Of a stretch of 12,704 nt of DNA, positions 5,754 through 11,351 are shown in pieces. Location: positions 1 through 12,704 of the forward strand of contig JAQGGV010000006.1 in assembly GCA_028289185.1 (NCBI GenBank), read 5' to 3'. How positions within the stretch are numbered: the stretch's first letter is position 1; every line of letters begins with the position of its first letter. The position numbers were made by a program, and so were the translations under genes. The DNA is from Candidatus Saccharimonadota bacterium. Lineage in GTDB: Bacteria > Patescibacteriota > Saccharimonadia > Saccharimonadales > Saccharimonadaceae. Under the pieces are notes generated by a model that saw only the letters and a list, made by a program, of their open reading frames with translations, was not told where the DNA came from and did no database searches.

Positions 5754-5762
5754 TGTTATAAT
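5754..5762 (+). promoter_or_regulatory. Extended -10 promoter TGTTATAAT
   Basis: A perfect extended -10 ends 7 bases before ATG 5770. A weak -35-like TTTATA lies at 5734-5739, 17 bp upstream. No SD is present; a leaderless transcript is expected. Confidence 0.75.
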
Positions 5763-5769
5763 ATTAGTA

Positions 5770-6483
5770 ATGAGCTTCAATGTGAACCTAGAACCAGGTG
5801 GAATCATCTGGCAAGCACGACAACATATGGCTTCGACGCCCGACGCACAGCCCCTGACTAAGGGTGCGATTGGATTCGATGGCTACGGGGTCGACATGGC
5901 TACGGCACGTCAAAAGCGTGAAAGCCTCAGTGACGAGGAAATGAAGGAATACTTCAGCGAGCTAGAAGAGCAAAGTATCGACAATCCAATCGGTCGGCGA
6001 ATAACTGCGCACGATGAATTACCGAGCGGTAAACACCTAGTAACATACCTCACACTCCTCAACGAATCTGTAGGAATCATGCCGAACTATCTATTTGCAG
6101 CAGAGGGCGTGCGCAAAATAGGGCGGCTGACGTTTTTCTTGCAGGCAGTCGATCCGTACCCTGGTCATTATTTCAAAAATCCAGACGACCCATACCAGTC
6201 CGAACTAGCAGCTGGCATGGACATACTAACTGACGGCGGAGTATATATGTCGTCGTGTGCGCTACGTACATGTACATACTGTCACCAATTCGACATGGAT
6301 GACGAAACACGTGTTTTGGATGACTTTGGGTTAGAACATCTCGGCATCACGCATGCAGACAGCAGTGTACCCTACGAACTAGGCAAACGATCCCATACGC
6401 TAGCACCACGACATTTCGACTATGATCAGATTACCGCCGTGCAATCGTTCATGCTCGAACGATTTACATCAAACAAGGATTAA
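5770..6483 (+). CDS. Hypothetical protein, 237 residues, with a Cys/His cluster
   Basis: I do not recognise this family. The 237-residue product is soluble, acidic and globular. Residues 1-85 are charged and helical (SLSDEEMKEYFSELEEQ). Residues 85-135 form a more hydrophobic core. A compact cluster SSCALRTCTYCHQFD (161-175) holds Cys163, Cys168, Cys171 and His172, a spacing that could bind zinc or a cofactor, and further His residues are at 190, 195, 209 and 215. The start ATG 5770 sits 7 bases after a perfect extended -10, with no SD. Its last 20 bases overlap the 3' end of the minus-strand mini-gene. The name and role remain open; a metal-binding or enzyme role is only a guess from the Cys/His cluster. 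Confidence 0.7.
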   Translation: MSFNVNLEPGGIIWQARQHMASTPDAQPLTKGAIGFDGYGVDMATARQKRESLSDEEMKEYFSELEEQSIDNPIGRRITAHDELPSGKHLVTYLTLLNESVGIMPNYLFAAEGVRKIGRLTFFLQAVDPYPGHYFKNPDDPYQSELAAGMDILTDGGVYMSSCALRTCTYCHQFDMDDETRVLDDFGLEHLGITHADSSVPYELGKRSHTLAPRHFDYDQITAVQSFMLERFTSNKD

Positions 6484-6598
6484 TGCGAAACTTGCCAGCC
6501 GTCGCCCATAGGTCGGCGCAATTACCCATACTTAACTCGATAGCCGTTGATACCGCCGGCGCGATGAGCATGAATAGGGCGACGATGATGTAGTACAT
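6464..6598 (-). CDS. 44-residue small membrane protein, leaderless
   Basis: Reading on the minus strand from ATG 6598-6596 gives 44 residues. The first 20 form a single membrane span (MYYIIVALFMLIAPAVSTAI). A short polar tail follows with two Cys (27 and 42) and basic residues near the end (AGKFRINP). TGCTATAAT (6613-6605) ends 6 bases before the ATG, so initiation is probably leaderless. A partly decayed copy of the promoter and first 13 codons lies at 4768-4829; the surviving similarity covers this reading frame and its promoter, which supports it being a real gene. The 3' end overlaps the plus-strand gene by 20 bases. Function is unknown. Its size and hydrophobicity resemble type I toxins or small membrane regulators, but no antisense RNA is identified. 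Confidence 0.6.
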   Translation of the reverse strand: MYYIIVALFMLIAPAVSTAIELSMGNCADLWATAGKFRINPCLM

Positions 6599-6615
6599 GA
6601 GGAAATTATAGCACT
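6567..6615. repeat. Direct repeat, copy 2 (partner 4781-4829)
   Basis: This is the intact counterpart of the 49-base repeat, in the same orientation as copy 1 and about 1.8 kb away. It holds a complete extended -10 and start region for the minus-strand mini-gene. Similarity stops just after codon 13 on one side and just beyond the TG of the -10 on the other. Confidence 0.75.
6605..6613 (-). promoter_or_regulatory. Extended -10 promoter TGCTATAAT (minus strand)
   Basis: A perfect extended -10 on the minus strand ends 6 bases before ATG 6598. It is divergent from the KAP NTPase promoter at 6647-6655, with about 33 bp between the two elements. Confidence 0.65.
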
Positions 6616-6646
6616 CGCGAATATAGATGTAGTTATAGTCTGAATT

Positions 6647-6655
6647 TGATATCCT
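6647..6655 (+). promoter_or_regulatory. Extended -10-like promoter TGATATCCT
   Basis: TG, one base and TATCCT (two mismatches to TATAAT) end 6 bases before ATG 6662. The geometry equals the other leaderless starts, but the box is the weakest of the set. Confidence 0.45.
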
Positions 6656-6661
6656 TAACAT

Positions 6662-8293
6662 ATGACCTGGCTCAGTAAAAAACAAGTCTTCCTGAATACT
6701 TTCGTCACATGTGTTATCTGGCTGACACTATACTTTTTATTTAGACCATTCGGAAAATCGTTATTTAATGATGTCCTAGACCAAAATTTACATTCATATT
6801 CACGTTATGAATGGATAGCACTTTTATTTCTCACTATTGTCATATTCATTTTAAGTATATTCTTCAACACCCAATCTCAACGTCCTAAAAAATACACGCT
6901 TAGTGTCGACGAAACGCCAGATGGAGGAGACAGAGAGCGCATCTCTAACTTCGTCAAGAACACAGTTAAGCCTGATGTCAAAAATGGAAAAAAAGAAAAT
7001 TATAAAGACATTGGCTATAAGCATCCAAAAACGGTTTATGCAATCACTGGAAATTGGCGGGCTGGTAAAACAACCTCCGCAATATACTTTTTGAAAAAAA
7101 TCAGTACCCTGAAAATAAGTGGCCAATACTATCATGATACATTCAACTTCGGTAATATTGACGAGTCAATAGCCTCCTTCTTCTCAAATATTTCTAACAT
7201 GACAGGTGTGAAGGAATTCAAACAACTCGGTACGGCATCAACACCTCGTTTTGATATAGGTTTTTCACTTGGGCCGTTCAGTTTCAAGTTACCATTTAGC
7301 AGAAATTTTAATGTAAACTCACTAAGGTCAACAGCTTATAGTAAACTTAAAGACACATTCACAATCGTTATTGATGATATCGACAGGCTCGTTCCTTCTG
7401 AACAATTGGCGTGGGTTCGCAGTATAGAATTGTTAGCTAAATTTGAAGGGAAACTAATAGTAGTTGTTCCTATCAATTATAAGGAGGTCGAGCATGGATT
7501 GGCCTCCCTCGATATTTCTCCGGGATATTTGGAGAAAATTATACCTCATAGGAACCGTGTTGCAGTTGGCGTTGACTTAGATTATATTGCAAAGCAATTT
7601 GGTGGCTTTGAAACACTACATTCAGATCAAGATTTGCAGTCTACCAGAAAGTATACAAAATTTCTTTTCGCCTTATCCATAGTATCTTCGGCTAGAGCTA
7701 TGATTTCACACAATTTTTCATACTCATCGTGGGAAAATCAATATATTAATGACGAAATATCGGCAACTGCGCACGCTTTTAGTTCCGCACTAAGCTATAG
7801 TGAACCTTATCAGCCTCAAGTGACAGCGGCATTCGGTCCAAATTCTGAGTATTTTGTTAGTCAAAACGAAAACATATTATTTAACGACGGACAACAATTT
7901 CCTCGCCATCTCGTCATAAAACTAGCGACTACTTACATGACCCTACATGACCGGAACCTAAGTGGTGACTTTGAAAAAGCACCAGAGCGAATTCTTAATA
8001 CATTAAATAATGTGTCTCAAATGCAAAATATATTCGGGAGAGTAAGCTTTGTACAGGAAACACGCGTAAACATTGTTCAAAGAGGGGGAAGAGGTTTTCC
8101 AAATGATGAAGGTCTCAATTTTTGGGAGACTATTGCCCCTGTAGCTGTAAAAAATATTTTTACAGACCCGCAACTGTCAAGCTACTTTACCTACGACATA
8201 GTTAACGATTACATCGAGAGGCTGCATAATGCATCCGATGAAGGTGAGGAAGCACAGGTTCTTATTCGATTTATTAAGGCTAATCTTGATTAG
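6662..8293 (+). CDS. Membrane-anchored KAP-type P-loop NTPase
   Basis: A 543-residue protein. Two N-terminal membrane spans (about 9-27 and 50-68) form a hairpin, followed by a charged linker (70-120). The Walker A motif is GNWRAGKT (130-137, Lys136). The Walker B motif is IVIDDIDRL (235-243), where DD-x-DRL is the hallmark of KAP NTPases (the Kidins220/PifA group). Residues 266-330 continue the ATPase core, and the 330-543 region is helical and unrecognised. KAP proteins are membrane-associated ATPases; bacterial members include the phage-exclusion protein PifA and effector-linked NTPases, so defence is plausible but unproven here. G+C is visibly lower than in the neighbours: three 60-base rows counted by hand gave 17, 28 and 21, against 30-31 in sampled rows of flanking genes. 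That suggests separate ancestry. It ends 5 bases before the rplJ promoter. Confidence 0.75.
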   Translation: MTWLSKKQVFLNTFVTCVIWLTLYFLFRPFGKSLFNDVLDQNLHSYSRYEWIALLFLTIVIFILSIFFNTQSQRPKKYTLSVDETPDGGDRERISNFVKNTVKPDVKNGKKENYKDIGYKHPKTVYAITGNWRAGKTTSAIYFLKKISTLKISGQYYHDTFNFGNIDESIASFFSNISNMTGVKEFKQLGTASTPRFDIGFSLGPFSFKLPFSRNFNVNSLRSTAYSKLKDTFTIVIDDIDRLVPSEQLAWVRSIELLAKFEGKLIVVVPINYKEVEHGLASLDISPGYLEKIIPHRNRVAVGVDLDYIAKQFGGFETLHSDQDLQSTRKYTKFLFALSIVSSARAMISHNFSYSSWENQYINDEISATAHAFSSALSYSEPYQPQVTAAFGPNSEYFVSQNENILFNDGQQFPRHLVIKLATTYMTLHDRNLSGDFEKAPERILNTLNNVSQMQNIFGRVSFVQETRVNIVQRGGRGFPNDEGLNFWETIAPVAVKNIFTDPQLSSYFTYDIVNDYIERLHNASDEGEEAQVLIRFIKANLD

Positions 8294-8298
8294 GCTTA

Positions 8299-8326
8299 TT
8301 GACTTTTCACACCGATTTGTTACAAT
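8299..8326 (+). promoter_or_regulatory. rplJ promoter (TTGACT-16-TACAAT, extended -10)
   Basis: TTGACT (8299-8304) and TACAAT (8321-8326) are 16 bp apart, with TG one base before the -10. This is the most complete sigma70-like promoter in the window. Transcription should begin near 8333, giving a leader of about 205 bases. Confidence 0.75.
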
Positions 8327-8332
8327 TATCGA

Positions 8333-8452
8333 TGACCATTACCAAAGACAGTAGCCGTTCCTAGGAACTTAATCCGCTACCGAGGTGAAACAATCTATCC
8401 ACCGTTTCATTCAAATAAGTCTTTGGTATCTGCGAGATCTAAAGACTTTTTT
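8333..8452 (+). ncRNA. Ribosomal protein L10 leader (autoregulatory attenuator)
   Basis: This leader has the landmarks of the L10 leader family: AAAGACAGTAG (8344-8354), the conserved TCCGCTACCGAGG core (8373-8385) thought to bind L10 with L7/L12, and a terminator at its end. Two exclusive structures can be read off. TACCAAAGAC (8340-8349) is perfectly complementary to GTCTTTGGTA (8419-8428), making an antiterminator. The latter also belongs to the terminator stem AAGTCTTT/AAAGACTT (8417-8424 and 8441-8448), which is followed by T. By the known model, excess L10-L12 binding favours the terminator and shuts off rplJ-rplL. Confidence 0.85.
8417..8452 (+). terminator. Attenuator terminator hairpin upstream of rplJ
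   Basis: An 8-bp stem, AAGTCTTT (8417-8424) with AAAGACTT (8441-8448), encloses an inner ATCT-GCG-AGAT hairpin (8428-8438). The T-run overlaps the stem end, 8447-8452. It lies 86 bases before ATG 8539, so it regulates rplJ rather than ending the upstream KAP gene alone. Confidence 0.8.
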
Positions 8453-8538
8453 GTTTTCCCGCAGGTATCAGGATACGTAATGCGTTCGATGACCTTTGAC
8501 AATTCGGATCGAAAAACAAATTTAACCAAGGAGTTTCT

Positions 8539-9063
8539 ATGGCGATTACTAAATCGAAAAAGAACGAATTGGTTGCTGAAGTTTCTGAAGTCTTTGCAAC
8601 CTCAAAGCTAACGGTATTTGCCAGCTATAACGGTCTGACCGTTGCTGACATCCAGGTACTGCGTCGCGCATCTACTGATGCCGGCGTCACTATCAAGGTG
8701 GTCAAAAACCGCCTGGTACGCGTAGCGATGAGCCAAAACGACACATACAAGAACACTGATACTGCACTTTTGACCGGACAGTTGCTCTACGCAACAAGCT
8801 ACACCGACGAAGTTGCCCCTGCCAAAGTACTGGCTGAATTCGCCAAGACTCACGAAGCCTTGAAATTCATCGGTGCATTCGGCATGGAAGGCGAACTGTT
8901 GGACGCTGCAGCCGTGACTGCATTGGCATCACTGCCAAGCAAGAACGAGCTGATCGGCCAAGTCGTATCAATGTTGCTATCACCAGTTAATGACGTTACA
9001 AACGCCCTTTCTGGTAACTTGCACGCCCTCCTCGATGGAGTAGAAGCAAAAGCAACTGCTTAA
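8539..9063 (+). CDS. rplJ: 50S ribosomal protein L10
   Basis: A 174-residue protein, slightly longer than the E. coli protein. The N-terminal domain binds 23S rRNA in the stalk base: the opening AITKSKKNELVAEV, the YNGLTVADIQVLRR segment (30-43) and KVVKNRLVRVAM (53-64) are typical L10. Residues 105-120 (HEALKFIGAFGMEGEL) and SLPSKNELIG are also family features. The C-terminal helix (about 145-174) carries the L7/L12 dimers. The start ATG 8539 has SD AAGGAG (8528-8533) five bases upstream. It is co-transcribed with rplL 57 bases downstream and controlled by the L10 leader. There are no cysteines and nothing unusual. Confidence 0.97.
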   Translation: MAITKSKKNELVAEVSEVFATSKLTVFASYNGLTVADIQVLRRASTDAGVTIKVVKNRLVRVAMSQNDTYKNTDTALLTGQLLYATSYTDEVAPAKVLAEFAKTHEALKFIGAFGMEGELLDAAAVTALASLPSKNELIGQVVSMLLSPVNDVTNALSGNLHALLDGVEAKATA

Positions 9064-9120
9064 ACTGAAGCAACCTACAAACCACCATTACATTTAATTG
9101 AATAAAAGGAGTCTACTATC

Positions 9121-9495
9121 ATGGCAGACGTAAAGAAATTGGCAGAGAGCCTTGTTGCTCTTACCGTACTTGAAGTAAACGAACTAAAAACCATCCTAAA
9201 GGATGAATACAACATCGAACCTGCAGCTGCTGCTGTCGCTGTTGCTGGTCCTGCTGCTGCAGCTGGTCCAGAAGAAGATGCTAAGACTGAATTTACTGTG
9301 AAACTAGCTGACGCTGGCGCACAGAAAGTTGCTGTTATCAAGGCAGTCAAAGAAATCACCGGCCTAGGCTTGGGTGAAGCAAAAGCTATCGTTGACGGCG
9401 CACCAATGGCTGTTAAAGAAAAAGCTACTAAAGACGAAGCTGACGCAGCAAAGAAACTTCTGGAAGAAGCTGGCGCGACTGTCGAACTCGTTTAA
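9121..9495 (+). CDS. rplL: 50S ribosomal protein L7/L12
   Basis: A 124-residue stalk protein of normal length. Residues 1-33 form the dimerisation domain that binds the L10 C-terminal helix (KKLAESLVALTVLEVNELK). Residues 34-52 are the flexible Ala/Gly/Pro hinge. Residues 55-124 are the C-terminal domain that contacts elongation factors, with VKLADAG, KVAVIKAVKEITGLGLGEAK and VDGAP. The SD AAAGGAG (9105-9111) stands 9 bases before ATG 9121, a stronger site than that of rplJ, fitting the several-fold excess of L12 over L10. No promoter is visible in the 57-base gap, so it relies on the rplJ promoter. The unit ends at the terminator 9542-9569. Confidence 0.97.
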   Translation: MADVKKLAESLVALTVLEVNELKTILKDEYNIEPAAAAVAVAGPAAAAGPEEDAKTEFTVKLADAGAQKVAVIKAVKEITGLGLGEAKAIVDGAPMAVKEKATKDEADAAKKLLEEAGATVELV

Positions 9496-9541
9496 TCGAG
9501 CCCGACTTTCGACCAATAATTATTCGGTCCGATTGTTATAC

Positions 9542-9569
9542 AAAAACCGCTCTATTTGGAGCGGTTTTT
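9542..9569. terminator. Bidirectional intrinsic terminator
   Basis: AAAAACCGCTC (9542-9552) and GAGCGGTTTTT (9559-9569) form a perfect 11-bp stem with a 6-base loop. It has a T-run in both directions. It ends the rplJ-rplL transcript on the plus strand and also lies at the 3' end of the minus-strand DUF805 gene, whose last codons and stop are inside it. Confidence 0.9.
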
Positions 9570-9929
9570 GGTTGGTTTCTGACCCGTGCCAAACATAACG
9601 CCGGTATACCCGCGCGGACGCCGCGGATCACCGTACTCATTCCGTCCTTTGTCACCTGGTGTTGCCACAAAATACTTGTTTGCCAGCGCCCAGCCGCCTG
9701 GTTCGTTAAAATCGTGCATTCGTCGAGTCGTGAGACCGGCAAATGCAAAGAAACTGAACGCCAGATATGCAAGCGCCGCATAGAATAACGGTATATGAAG
9801 CTGGTAAAGCAAGCTTGCACTGTCGGAATTAATGTACGGATCGGCAAGTATAAACAGCCCAAAAAGTGGCCCATAAATATACACCCAGCCGAGATAATAG
9901 CCGACCTGATCGATTCTGCCGCGAAACAT
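9552..9929 (-). CDS. DUF805-family membrane protein
   Basis: A 125-residue membrane protein with about three spans (roughly 9-29, 45-68 and a weaker one at 77-88). It has the DUF805 (YhaH-like) landmarks: GRIDQVGYYLGW at the start, LTTRRMHDFNEPGGW (66-80) matching the family's RR-x-HD motif, and PGDKGRNEYGDP (91-102) matching the P-G-x-x-G-x-N-x-Y-G-x-P loop. The family is common in the bacterial inner membrane and has no known function. I start at ATG 9929 rather than TTG 9935 because TGTTATAAT (9944-9936) ends 6 bases before that ATG, so the mRNA is probably leaderless. The last five codons (KNRSK) and stop lie in the terminator shared with rplL. Confidence 0.85.
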   Translation of the reverse strand: MFRGRIDQVGYYLGWVYIYGPLFGLFILADPYINSDSASLLYQLHIPLFYAALAYLAFSFFAFAGLTTRRMHDFNEPGGWALANKYFVATPGDKGRNEYGDPRRPRGYTGVMFGTGQKPTKNRSK

Positions 9930-9935
9930 AACCAA

Positions 9936-9944
9936 ATTATAACA
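9936..9944 (-). promoter_or_regulatory. Extended -10 promoter TGTTATAAT (minus strand)
   Basis: A perfect extended -10 on the minus strand ends 6 bases before ATG 9929. No SD is present for the DUF805 gene, so a leaderless mRNA is expected. Confidence 0.75.
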
Positions 9945-9960
9945 TTTGATCAGCTATAGC

Positions 9961-9989
9961 TTGAAAATATTGCTATTTTATTTTATACA
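9961..9989 (+). promoter_or_regulatory. Possible promoter TTGAAA-17-TATACA
   Basis: TTGAAA (9961-9966) and TATACA (9984-9989) are 17 bp apart in an AT-rich gap. A second TATACA at 10002-10007 lacks a good -35. Either could drive the 68-residue gene at 10030. Confidence 0.4.
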
Positions 9990-10029
9990 AAAGAGGAGTA
10001 GTATACATCTGTATTAATCAAGAGGTACT

Positions 10030-10236
10030 ATGTCACCAGCAGAACGAATTGTTGAGGCCCAAAAGGGTTCCACACACAAACGAATTCAACACATCCCAGC
10101 CGAAATTATCCCACAGCCCGACGTGTTCGTAGAACATCCCGGATCAAGTCAAAATCGCATTGATTGCCTGATCAAAGCCATACACAAGTTGAATGCATTG
10201 CCCGAGAGGCCGACCAGCGACCTAGTCGACTGGTAA
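10030..10236 (+). CDS. Hypothetical protein, 68 residues
   Basis: I do not recognise this family. The start ATG 10030 follows AAGAGG (10020-10025) at 4 bases, a close but acceptable SD. The 68-residue product is soluble, with no membrane span or signal peptide. An N-terminal helix (AERIVEAQKGSTHKRIQ) is followed by a Pro/Ile-rich section (HIPAEIIPQPDVFVEHPG). A second helix (RIDCLIKAIHKLNAL) and a short Asp/Trp end (SDLVDW) complete it. There is one Cys. It is divergent from the DUF805 gene and separated from the next gene by a 184-base gap. It could be a small regulator or adaptor, but nothing in the sequence shows that. Confidence 0.55.
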   Translation: MSPAERIVEAQKGSTHKRIQHIPAEIIPQPDVFVEHPGSSQNRIDCLIKAIHKLNALPERPTSDLVDW

Positions 10237-10299
10237 CCCCAGTTATCCATTTCCAGGCAATATTTTTGCCAAAATTTCTGATTTATACCGTTGATTCTA

Positions 10300-10313
10300 C
10301 AACAATATTGTTG
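10300..10313. repeat. 14-bp perfect palindrome CAACAATATTGTTG
   Basis: This perfect inverted repeat lies about 60 bases before the -10 of the gene at 10421. Its size and symmetry suit a dimeric repressor operator, though no regulator gene is adjacent. Confidence 0.4.
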
Positions 10314-10329
10314 AAACCCCCGTTGAAGG

Positions 10330-10338
10330 TGTGGATAA
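10330..10338 (-). promoter_or_regulatory. Consensus DnaA box (TTATCCACA on the minus strand)
   Basis: TGTGGATAA on the plus strand is an exact reverse of the 9-base DnaA box. A second, 7-of-9 match (TTATCCATT) lies at 10243-10251. Two boxes in an AT-rich gap are too few to call an origin. DnaA control of the next gene or a chance match are both possible. Confidence 0.35.
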
Positions 10339-10350
10339 AATATATCTGCA

Positions 10351-10379
10351 TTGACACATAAGGGGCTGACTGGTATATA
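10351..10379 (+). promoter_or_regulatory. Strong promoter TTGACA-17-TATATA with extended -10
   Basis: A consensus -35 TTGACA (10351-10356) is 17 bp from TATATA (10374-10379), with TG one base upstream of the latter. A TATAAT in register +2 (10376-10381) overlaps it. It drives the 171-residue gene through a leader of about 35 bases. Confidence 0.75.
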
Positions 10380-10420
10380 ATGTATACATCATCACCAAAA
10401 CAGACAAAGGATTGCGAGCA

Positions 10421-10936
10421 ATGTCTGATTTACCAGAGAAACAAGTAAAACGACTAACATCACTGATTCAAGAAGCAGAGACCAATTTGGCCGCTGCTAA
10501 GGAACTATTAATTAGCATCATCGGCGACGATGGTGTATCGATCACACCTAAATCTAGCCAGGAAGACGTCAAGGGTAAAGTCATCGAAGGCGTCTTCGAC
10601 GGCCAAGTCATGGTTGGCCCAGATGGCAAGAACTATCCAGTACCTGCCAACTACGCCAGCAAATCGAAACTACTCGAGGGCGACGTGCTAAAACTGACCA
10701 TCGCCGACGACGGTTCATTCATCTACAAACAGATCGGCCCAATCGAGCGCAAGCAGGTCATTGGGACGCTGACACAGCACGACGGCGCATACTACGTCGA
10801 AGTTGGTGGCCGCGAATTCCGCATCTTGCTAGCCAGCGTTACATTCTTCCACCTGCATGAGGGTGACCAAGTCACCGTCATCGTCCCAGAGGACGCCCCA
10901 GAGGCAACCTGGGCAGCTGTCGAAGCACCCCTATAG
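10421..10936 (+). CDS. Conserved-looking hypothetical protein with N-terminal coiled coil and two beta-barrel-like halves
   Basis: A 171-residue soluble protein of no named family that I recognise. Residues 5-34 are a helical, coiled-coil-like segment (VKRLTSLIQEAETNLAAAK). Residues 51-110 read as five to six strands with turns at Gly-Asp, including GVFDGQVMVGPDGK, YPVPANYASKSKLLEGD and the IYKQIGP segment. Residues 111-171 look like a second, shorter barrel (VIGTLTQHDGAYYVEVGG, LHEGDQVTVIVPED). The two 'EGDxLKL' and 'EGDQVTV' turns resemble small nucleic-acid-binding barrels (OB or KOW-like). A strong promoter and terminator bracket it, suggesting good expression. I use ATG 10421 with SD AAAGG (10406-10410); the TTG at 10412 is too close to that SD. 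A housekeeping role in ribosome or RNA biology is a guess. Confidence 0.7.
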   Translation: MSDLPEKQVKRLTSLIQEAETNLAAAKELLISIIGDDGVSITPKSSQEDVKGKVIEGVFDGQVMVGPDGKNYPVPANYASKSKLLEGDVLKLTIADDGSFIYKQIGPIERKQVIGTLTQHDGAYYVEVGGREFRILLASVTFFHLHEGDQVTVIVPEDAPEATWAAVEAPL

Positions 10937-10964
10937 GACAAAGCCAAGGCTTTTCCTTAGTTAC

Positions 10965-10999
10965 AAAATAAGTACCGAAATAAATCCGGTACTTATTTT
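10965..10999 (+). terminator. Intrinsic terminator, 13-bp stem
   Basis: AAAATAAGTACCG (10965-10977) pairs perfectly with CGGTACTTATTTT (10987-10999) around a 9-base loop. The T-rich 3' arm continues into TATTTG. It ends the 171-residue gene and, being A-rich on the 5' arm, could work in both directions. Confidence 0.85.
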
Positions 11000-11030
11000 A
11001 TTTGTTAATCATAAATCACAGCATGGCTTT

Positions 11031-11059
11031 TTGATGCGACAAAGTAATTATGTTATAAT
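11031..11059 (+). promoter_or_regulatory. Promoter TTGATG-17-TATAAT with extended -10
   Basis: TTGATG (11031-11036) and TATAAT (11054-11059) are 17 bp apart, with TGT before the -10. Transcription would begin near 11066, giving a leader with the SD GGAGGTG (11090-11096). Confidence 0.7.
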
Positions 11060-11102
11060 AATATAGTCAGTACAGCTCTGTATATATCTGGAGGTGTTAA
11101 TC

Positions 11103-11351
11103 GTGAGGGAATGTCTCTACTGCGGAGGCACCAACAGTCTCTGTACGAGTAAGGTATGTCACGTGGTCATGTTTAACTTCGAACACAACCGTGACGTAAG
11201 TCATGAGTATATCGCCCCAGTCCTGGAAGGAGGAACGATGCCACTCATAGAGTCTGAAATGCCAGAACCCGAAGATGAAGATCAAGATGACTCTTCGGTG
11301 CTGCAACAGCAGCGACAAAGAGCCGCCGCCGATGACGGCGCCAGCGAATAG
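11103..11351 (+). CDS. Small zinc-ribbon-like protein with acidic tail, 82 residues
   Basis: I do not recognise the family. The start GTG 11103 lies 8 bases after GGAGG (11090-11094); the GTG at 11094 overlaps that SD. Residues 4-19 hold CLYCGG and later LCTSKVC: Cys4, Cys7, Cys14 and Cys19, a C-x2-C-x6-C-x4-C pattern that could be a single zinc knuckle, with His20 as a possible alternative ligand. A short folded part follows (VVMFNFEHNRDVSHEYIAPVLEGG). The rest (about 48-82) is disordered and acidic (EMPEPEDEDQDDSS) with a Gln/Arg/Ala patch. There is no membrane span. It may bind nucleic acid or a protein partner. Its stop is inside a hairpin that begins the structured region before dnaX. 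Confidence 0.6.
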   Translation: MRECLYCGGTNSLCTSKVCHVVMFNFEHNRDVSHEYIAPVLEGGTMPLIESEMPEPEDEDQDDSSVLQQQRQRAAADDGASE

